45,962 bases of DNA from Burkholderiaceae bacterium (GTDB lineage Bacteria; Pseudomonadota; Gammaproteobacteria; Burkholderiales; Burkholderiaceae_E), in the NCBI GenBank assembly GCA_023954135.1, contig JAMLIN010000034.1, positions 1 through 45,962 on the forward strand, given 5' to 3'. Made by a program: the position numbers and the translations under genes. This document shows, in pieces, positions 40,883 to 45,962 of this stretch. Numbering within the stretch: position 1 is the first letter of the stretch; every line of letters starts with the position of its first letter. The notes below the pieces were generated by a model. It did no database searches. It was not told where the DNA came from and saw nothing but the letters and a program-made list of their open reading frames with translations.

Positions 40883-40945
40883 GACGACAGGCAGCAGGAA
40901 TACACGCCAGCCCGACGGGGTCGGCGGACGGCGAATCAGGAAATC

Positions 40946-40968
40946 TTATTGAGAATGATTTTTATTTG
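40946..40968. promoter_or_regulatory. Fur-box-like site in the araC / uptake-operon gap
   Basis: TTATTGAGAATGATTTTTAT is AT-rich and close to the Fur consensus (compare AATGATAATCATT). It lies between the divergent binding-protein operon and the regulator gene, so it could control both. Confidence 0.6.
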
Positions 40969-40974
40969 TATAAT
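40969..40974 (+). promoter_or_regulatory. Candidate -10 box for the AraC-type gene
   Basis: TATAAT directly follows the Fur-like site and is about 115 bases before the regulator ATG. Fur bound at the site would cover the -35 region. Confidence 0.4.
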
Positions 40975-41087
40975 ACGCCGGTAGGATCCCATATCGCGTC
41001 GCCGCTTCCGTTTGCCGCGCCAACAAAGATGTTTGCCCGCGGTGCCATCCGGGGCGTTTTCCCGCCACCTGGTCACGCCATCCGTTC

Positions 41088-42050
41088 ATGCACAGCGCTC
41101 CTTCCTCCGCATTGTCCGCCGGCGACGGGCCCGCCCGATGCATCGTGACGCCGGGCTGCCTGCCGGACGAGCCCGCGCTGCGCGCGCATCTGGAACGGTC
41201 GCGCAGGCTGCGACCGGGCCTGCTGCTGCACTGGGAGGATGCGCGGGAGGAGGGCGACCTGATCGCGCAGACCGAGATCGACGAGGGCCTGCGCATCGTG
41301 CTGCTGCTCGAAGGGGAGGTGGATGTCTCCTACGGCCGGCAACGCGTGGCACTGTCCTGCGGCTGCGGTGGGGCGAGCGCCGCGCTGGTGGCGGTGGCCG
41401 AGCCGGAGCAGCTCACGCGGCGCGCGCGCCGGGGGGCCTATTCGCGCCGGGTCAACCTGAACCTGGGCCTCGGCTGGCTGGCGCAGGCCGGGGCGGCGCC
41501 GGGCGCGCTGGAGGATTTCATGGGCCGCCACCTCGCCATGCGGCGCTGGGATCTGTCGCCGCGAGCGGTGGCGATCGCCGAACGGATTGTCCATCCGCCG
41601 CGGCTGGAGCCGCTCTTGCAGAACATCTACCTGGAAAGCCGCGCGCTGGAGCTGGCGGGCGAGGCCCTGGCCGGGCTCGACCGGCACCCGGGCGCCTTGC
41701 CGTCGACCGCCACCGGGGCCTTGCGCCCGCGCGAGCACCAGCGCCTGCGCGAGCTGCACGCCTTCCTGGCCTCGGGTCGGGCCGATGGGCTTTCGCTGGA
41801 CGAGATCGCGCGCCACGCGGGCGTCAACGCCAACACGCTGCAGCGCCAGTTCCGCGCGGTGTACGGCACCACGGTGTTCGACCACCTGCGCGAATGCCGC
41901 CTGCTGCGCGCGCGCCATGCGCTGGAGCACGACGGCGTCACCGTGGGACAGGCCGCCACGGTGGCCGGCTACACCAGCGCGGCCAATTTCGCCACCGCGT
42001 ACCGGCGCCGCTTCGGACATCCGCCCAAGCTGGCGCGCTCGCGGGTATAG
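41088..42050 (+). CDS. AraC-family transcription regulator (siderophore locus)
   Basis: The 320-aa protein has two helix-turn-helix units at the C-terminus (LSLDEIARHAGVNANTLQRQ, then VTVGQAATVAGYTSAANFAT and the closing YRRRFGHPPKLA). The N-terminal part (RPGLLLHWEDAREEGD, IVLLLEGEVDVSYG) is like PchR/AlcR regulators that sense siderophores. It is divergent from the uptake operon and likely activates it when the siderophore is present. No clear ribosome site at the ATG. Confidence 0.88.
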   Translation: MHSAPSSALSAGDGPARCIVTPGCLPDEPALRAHLERSRRLRPGLLLHWEDAREEGDLIAQTEIDEGLRIVLLLEGEVDVSYGRQRVALSCGCGGASAALVAVAEPEQLTRRARRGAYSRRVNLNLGLGWLAQAGAAPGALEDFMGRHLAMRRWDLSPRAVAIAERIVHPPRLEPLLQNIYLESRALELAGEALAGLDRHPGALPSTATGALRPREHQRLRELHAFLASGRADGLSLDEIARHAGVNANTLQRQFRAVYGTTVFDHLRECRLLRARHALEHDGVTVGQAATVAGYTSAANFATAYRRRFGHPPKLARSRV

Positions 42051-42144
42051 GCACGCGAGGCCCCGTTTCCTTCCGAAGACGGACTTTCTCCTTTCTCAGT
42101 ATCCTCGGGGCGAACGGCACGCCCAGGGGCGAAGGAGAAGCGAC

Positions 42145-43137
42145 ATGAGACGGGTCGAAGCGGCGTCACTGGATTCCATCGCCGACTACCGGATGATCGA
42201 TGCCTCGGCACCGGCGCCCGGGCCCGGCATGGTGCGATTGCGGGTGGCCGCATGCGGGGTCGGCTACGTGGACGCGCTGGTGTCGCTCGGCCGCTACCAG
42301 GTCAAGCCGGCGCTGCCGCATGTCCCCGGCAAGGAGGTCGCCGGCTGGGTGGAGGCCATCGGCGAAGGCGTCGACGGTCTTGCCGTCGGCGATCGCGTCA
42401 TCGCGCAGGCCGACGGCGGATTCGCCGAGCTGGCGATCGCCCCCGCGGCGACGGTCGTGAAGATTCCGGATCGCCTCGGCTTCGCGCCGGCAGCCGGTTT
42501 TCGCATCAACTACATCACGGCCCTGCACGGGCTGCGCGATCGTGCCCGGCTGGCACCCGGCGAGACCCTGCTGGTGACCGGCGCGGCGGGCGGCGTCGGC
42601 GCGGCCGCGATCCAGGTGGGCAAGCGCCTCGGCGCGAGGGTGATCGCGGCGGCATCGACCCCGGCCAAGCGGGCTTTCGCGAAAGGGCTGGGGGCGGATC
42701 TCGCCATCGATTCGGCCGTCGAGGGCTTTCGCGAGCGCATCCGGGATCTCTGCGGCGGAAAGGGGCCGGACGTCGTCTTCGATCCGGTCTGCGGTCCACT
42801 GTTCGAGCCCGCGTTTCGCTGCCTGACCTGGCGGGGACGGCATCTGGTCGTCGGCTTCGCCGGCGGGCCGATCCCCGCCCTGCCTGCCAACCTGCCCCTG
42901 CTCAAGGGCGCGGCGCTCGTCGGCGTGGACGTGCGCCAGTTCCTGCTCTACGAAGCGCAGGCCGGCGCGGCGCAGCTCGCCGAGCTCCTCGCCTGGGCCG
43001 GCGATGGCCTGCTCGAGCCTCCGGTGGGCAGGGAGTTCGCGTTCGACGATTTCGCTGCGGCCCTGGAATTCGCCCTTTCCGGCCAGGGCCTGGGCAAGAC
43101 GATCCTGCGAATCGCGCCGGACGCCGCTGTGTCCTGA
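42145..43137 (+). CDS. Zinc-free quinone oxidoreductase-like MDR dehydrogenase
   Basis: The 330-aa NADPH-dependent protein has the GroES-like N-terminal part (VRLRVAACGVGYVDALVSLG, PHVPGKEVAGWVEAIGEGVD) and the Rossmann fold motif TGAAGGVGAAAIQVGKRLGA. The zinc-binding residues of alcohol dehydrogenases are not seen. It probably reduces quinones or activated alkenes. GAAGGAGAAGCGAC precedes the ATG. It lies 94 bases after the AraC gene and 71 before the sulfatase. Confidence 0.9.
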   Translation: MRRVEAASLDSIADYRMIDASAPAPGPGMVRLRVAACGVGYVDALVSLGRYQVKPALPHVPGKEVAGWVEAIGEGVDGLAVGDRVIAQADGGFAELAIAPAATVVKIPDRLGFAPAAGFRINYITALHGLRDRARLAPGETLLVTGAAGGVGAAAIQVGKRLGARVIAAASTPAKRAFAKGLGADLAIDSAVEGFRERIRDLCGGKGPDVVFDPVCGPLFEPAFRCLTWRGRHLVVGFAGGPIPALPANLPLLKGAALVGVDVRQFLLYEAQAGAAQLAELLAWAGDGLLEPPVGREFAFDDFAAALEFALSGQGLGKTILRIAPDAAVS

Positions 43138-43208
43138 TCGCCGTCCATTCGTCATGGCATGGCGTCCGGGGTATAAGGGGGTTCGTCCAGGCGACAGGGA
43201 AGGTTTCG

Positions 43209-45128
43209 ATGAGTACTCCCGAGGACAGGGGCAGGGTGCTCAAGCCGGCCTCGATCCATACCTGCCGGGCCAATGCGGCTCTCGGCGAGCGGCTCGATCT
43301 TTCCGACGAGGGCTGCTTCGACGATGCGCTGCGCGGCTTCATCGATACCGTGCCGGATGCGAGGATCGAGACGGCCGAAGGTCGGGTCGTCTGGGACCTG
43401 TCGGCCTATGCCTTTCTCGAGAGCATCGAGACGCCCGATTCGGTGAACCCCAGCCTCTGGCGACAGGCGCGGCTCAACCGCATCCACGGCCTGTTCCAGG
43501 TCTGCGAGCGCATGTACCAGGTGCGCGGCTTCGACATCGCCAACATCACCATCATCGAGGGCGACTCCGGGCTGATCCTGATCGACCCGCTGACGGTCTG
43601 CGAGTCCGCCGCCGCCGCCCTGGCGCTCTATCGAAGGCATCGGGGCGACCGGCCGGTGCGCTGCGTGATCTACAGTCACAGCCATCTCGATCACTACGGC
43701 GGGGTGGAGGGCGTCGTCAGCCCGGCGGAAGTGACGAGCGGCGCGGTGCGGGTGATCGCGCCGGCCGGCTTCATGGAGGCGGCGGTCTCCGAGAACGTAC
43801 TGGCCGGCGTCCCGATGCGCCGGCGGGCGATGTTCCAGTTCGGGCCGACGCTCGCCCCAGGCCCGCGCTCGCACGTCGATGCGGGCCTGGGCAAGACCAT
43901 GGGTCGCGGCACCAGCAGCCTGATCGCGCCGACGATGCTGATCACCCGGCCGATGGAGACGCACCTCATCGACGGCGTGGAGATCGTCTTCCAGCTCACG
44001 CCCGAGACCGAGGCCCCGGCGGAGATGAACTTCTTCTTCCCGCAGTTCAAGGTGCTGAACCTCGCGGAGAACGGCTGCCACACGATGCACAACCTGTGCC
44101 CCCTGCGAGGGGCGCGCACGCGCGATGCGCTGGCCTGGTCGAAGTACCTCGATGCCGCGCTCGACGCGTTCATCGAGAACACCGACGTGGTCATCGCCCA
44201 GCATCACTGGCCGAGCTGGGGGCGGGAACGGGCGCGTCGCTTCATCACCGAGCAGCGGGACCTCTACCGGGTGATGCACGACCAGTGCCTGCGGCTCATG
44301 AGCCATGGCCTGACGCCCAACGAGATCGCGGCGGCGTTCCGCATGCCGGCATCGCTCGAAGGGCGCTGGCATGCGCGTCCCTACTATGGTGCGATCGCGC
44401 ACAATCTGCGGGCGATCTATGCCCACTACATGGGGCCCTACGACGGCCATCCGGCGAGCCTCGATCCGCTGCCGCCGCAAGCCGCCGCGAAGAAGACACT
44501 CGAATACATGGGGGGCGCCGAGGCGGTGATCGAGCGTGCCCGGCGCGACTTCGACGCCGGCGAATATCGCTGGGTGGTGGAGGTGGGCCGGCACCTGGTC
44601 TTCGCCGATCCCGCGAATCGCGCCGCGCGCGACCTGGTGGCCGATGCGATGGAGCAGCTCGGCTACCAGAGCGAATCATCGACGTGGCGCAATGCCTATC
44701 TGCTGGGCGCGAAGGAGCTGCGCCTGGGGGTGCCGAAGCCCGGCCCCGGCGCCATCATCAGCCGCAAGGCGGTGTCGATGCTGCCGATGGAGATGTTCTT
44801 CGACTATCTCGCCATCCGGGTGAACGCGGAAAAGGCCGAGGGCCTGCAGCTCCTGCTCGACTGGCGGATGACCGACGAAGGCAGCTGTCATCGGCTGACG
44901 CTGAGCAACTCCGCCCTGAGCCATCTGCCGGGCTCGCACGGCGCGGAAGCGATGGCGACGATATCGACCGATCGCGAGGCGCTTGCAACGATCGTTGCGG
45001 CCGGCAGGCCGCTGGCCGAGACGCCGGACACCGGATTGCTGGTCGTCGGTGGCGATGCCGGGCTCGTGCGCCGGCTGTTCGCGACCTTCGACGAGTTCGC
45101 ACCGAACTTCGCCATCCTCGAGCCCTGA
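43209..45128 (+). CDS. SdsA/YjcS-type alkyl sulfatase (MBL fold)
   Basis: The 639-aa enzyme should hydrolyse alkyl sulfates such as dodecyl sulfate to alcohol and sulfate. The metal motif HSHLDH (157-162) is in VIYSHSHLDHYGG, with ALNLAENGCHTMHNL-type segment (LNLAENGCHTMHNLCPLRGA) and AQHHWPSWG. A dimerisation region (LEYMGGAEAVIERA) and a C-terminal SCP2-like domain (MFFDYLAIRVNAEKAEGLQL) follow. There is no signal peptide, while many relatives are secreted, so it may act in the cytoplasm. The frame is open far upstream; ATG 43209 fits. Confidence 0.9.
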   Translation: MSTPEDRGRVLKPASIHTCRANAALGERLDLSDEGCFDDALRGFIDTVPDARIETAEGRVVWDLSAYAFLESIETPDSVNPSLWRQARLNRIHGLFQVCERMYQVRGFDIANITIIEGDSGLILIDPLTVCESAAAALALYRRHRGDRPVRCVIYSHSHLDHYGGVEGVVSPAEVTSGAVRVIAPAGFMEAAVSENVLAGVPMRRRAMFQFGPTLAPGPRSHVDAGLGKTMGRGTSSLIAPTMLITRPMETHLIDGVEIVFQLTPETEAPAEMNFFFPQFKVLNLAENGCHTMHNLCPLRGARTRDALAWSKYLDAALDAFIENTDVVIAQHHWPSWGRERARRFITEQRDLYRVMHDQCLRLMSHGLTPNEIAAAFRMPASLEGRWHARPYYGAIAHNLRAIYAHYMGPYDGHPASLDPLPPQAAAKKTLEYMGGAEAVIERARRDFDAGEYRWVVEVGRHLVFADPANRAARDLVADAMEQLGYQSESSTWRNAYLLGAKELRLGVPKPGPGAIISRKAVSMLPMEMFFDYLAIRVNAEKAEGLQLLLDWRMTDEGSCHRLTLSNSALSHLPGSHGAEAMATISTDREALATIVAAGRPLAETPDTGLLVVGGDAGLVRRLFATFDEFAPNFAILEP

Positions 45129-45267
45129 TGGCGGCCGTGCCGGATCGGTTCCATCTGTCCAGCCGGCCGGGTCGCCGGAGCCCGCTGTCGTGGGCCATGG
45201 GTGCCTCCGTGCCGACGACCGGGAAATCCCGGATGCTTCGGAAACGGAATCTTGAAACAATCGAATC

Positions 45268-45591
45268 ATGCTCCCGTGTACCCGGCTGACCCGGGCTCCT
45301 GCCCGCAGGGCGGCCGATCCCGGCATCGACCCGTGGACGATCGCCGACGGCTTGCCTGCACCCGTCGCCGGGCCGGCACGGCATGTGCTACTCGCCTGCA
45401 CCGAGACGCCATCGTATTTCCAGTCCGTGACCGGTGCGATCGCGCTGGGTGAGACCCTCCTGCAGACGATCGTCTCCCTCGGCGGGGAAAGGGTGCTTGC
45501 CCGCCTGCGCACGGTGCAGGGACACCGCGAGGTCGAACATGCGTACGTCGATCCGGCCACGGCGGCACGCAGGTACATCGGGAGCTCATGA
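45268..45591 (+). CDS. Unrecognised small protein ahead of the aminotransferase
   Basis: The 107-aa product matches no family I recognise. The C-terminal part is the more protein-like: VLLACTETPSYFQSVTGAIA, LGETLLQTIVSLGGERVLAR, then a basic end. The N-terminal 30 residues are Arg/Pro/Ala-rich and may be untranslated if a later start is used. Its TGA overlaps the next ATG (ATGA), which supports it as a real, coupled gene. Confidence 0.5.
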   Translation: MLPCTRLTRAPARRAADPGIDPWTIADGLPAPVAGPARHVLLACTETPSYFQSVTGAIALGETLLQTIVSLGGERVLARLRTVQGHREVEHAYVDPATAARRYIGSS

Positions 45592-45962
45592 TGACCGCGG
45601 TTTTCCATCGCCATCTCGCACGCAGCTATCCGACGGCCGTGTCGGGCGAGGGTGTCTACCTGCGCGACAGCGAGGGCAGGGACTACATCGACGCCTCCGG
45701 GGGGGCCGCCGTCTCCTGCCTCGGCCACGGCCACCCGGAGGTGATCGAGGCGATGCGCGCGCAACTCGGGCGACTCGCCTATGCGCATACCAGCTTCTTC
45801 ACCACCGAGGTCGCCGAGGAGCTCGCCGCCAATCTGGTCCGACGGGCGCCGGCAGGTACCTCCCATGCCTACTTCGTGTCCGGCGGTTCGGAAGCGGTCG
45901 AGGCGGCCCTCAAGATGGCGCGCCAGTACTTCGTCGAGATCGGCGAGCCCCGGCGCGGGCGC
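45588..45962 (+). CDS. Class III aminotransferase (5' part only)
   Basis: The first 125 residues are present; the gene continues beyond the window. Read directly: VSGEGVYLRDSEGRDYIDAS, then GHGHPEVIEAMRAQLGRLAY and YFVSGGSEAVEAALKMARQY, the PLP-site glycine/serine region of omega-amino-acid transaminases. The PLP lysine is not in the window. ATG 45588 overlaps the preceding stop; ATG 45591 is an alternative. GGAG lies upstream. Confidence 0.85.
   Translation, partial: MMTAVFHRHLARSYPTAVSGEGVYLRDSEGRDYIDASGGAAVSCLGHGHPEVIEAMRAQLGRLAYAHTSFFTTEVAEELAANLVRRAPAGTSHAYFVSGGSEAVEAALKMARQYFVEIGEPRRGR

Overview
This is strongly GC-rich chromosomal DNA of a betaproteobacterium, most likely order Burkholderiales. 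Four observations support this: an elongation factor P with Arg at position 32 next to its rhamnosyltransferase gene earP; a DUF3579 gene beside the arginine genes; the block exbB-exbD-lpxK-Trm112-kdsB-adk; and DUF192-icd. No genus can be read from the sequence alone. There are no rRNA or tRNA genes, CRISPR arrays, prophage genes or transposases that I can recognise. Every gene-free stretch is shorter than about 250 bases.

Left part (1-29.6 kb), mostly housekeeping genes. It starts with an acyl-CoA synthetase and a CaiB/BaiF CoA-transferase (a coupled pair), then YajQ, an unusual Hfq-like Sm protein with a Gly/Arg-rich tail, and argG. A two-component pair lies divergent from an ECF-type sigma factor, followed by folE, a 101-base nested palindrome, argF-argD, a DUF3579 gene and an orphan response regulator. 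Next come earP-efp, a dehydrogenase (SDR), a KTSC-domain gene, an amidase, a META-type lipoprotein and a second SDR. The proton-pumping pyrophosphatase hppA follows, then the envelope/energy block adk-kdsB-Trm112-lpxK-exbD-exbB, xseA, sodB, a GlsB-like membrane protein, a DUF192 protein and icd, which is closed by a strong terminator.

Middle part (29.7-42.05 kb), an iron-siderophore uptake island. All genes are on the minus strand except a divergent AraC-type regulator. Reading along transcription: periplasmic binding protein, siderophore-esterase-like lipoprotein, FecCD-type permease, FecE-type ATPase, DUF2218 protein, a TonB-dependent siderophore receptor, DUF3325, DUF3649, a PepSY membrane protein and a second TonB-dependent receptor. 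The first five genes are joined by ATGA stop/start overlaps. Fur-box-like sites lie at the araC/binding-protein promoter region and upstream of the second receptor. No siderophore biosynthesis genes are present, so the island looks made for taking up foreign (perhaps catecholate) siderophores. Its left border carries short inverted repeats, and the ATPase N-terminus contains an in-frame 63-bp tandem duplication.

Right part (42.1-46.0 kb): a quinone-oxidoreductase-like dehydrogenase, an SdsA/YjcS-type alkyl sulfatase without an obvious signal peptide, a small unknown gene, and the start of a class III aminotransferase cut by the window end.

The most unusual items are the Hfq-like protein with the glycine/arginine tail, the palindrome that exactly fills the folE-argF gap, and the translated tandem repeat in the siderophore ATPase. 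I found no clear sign of a wholly new multi-gene system.
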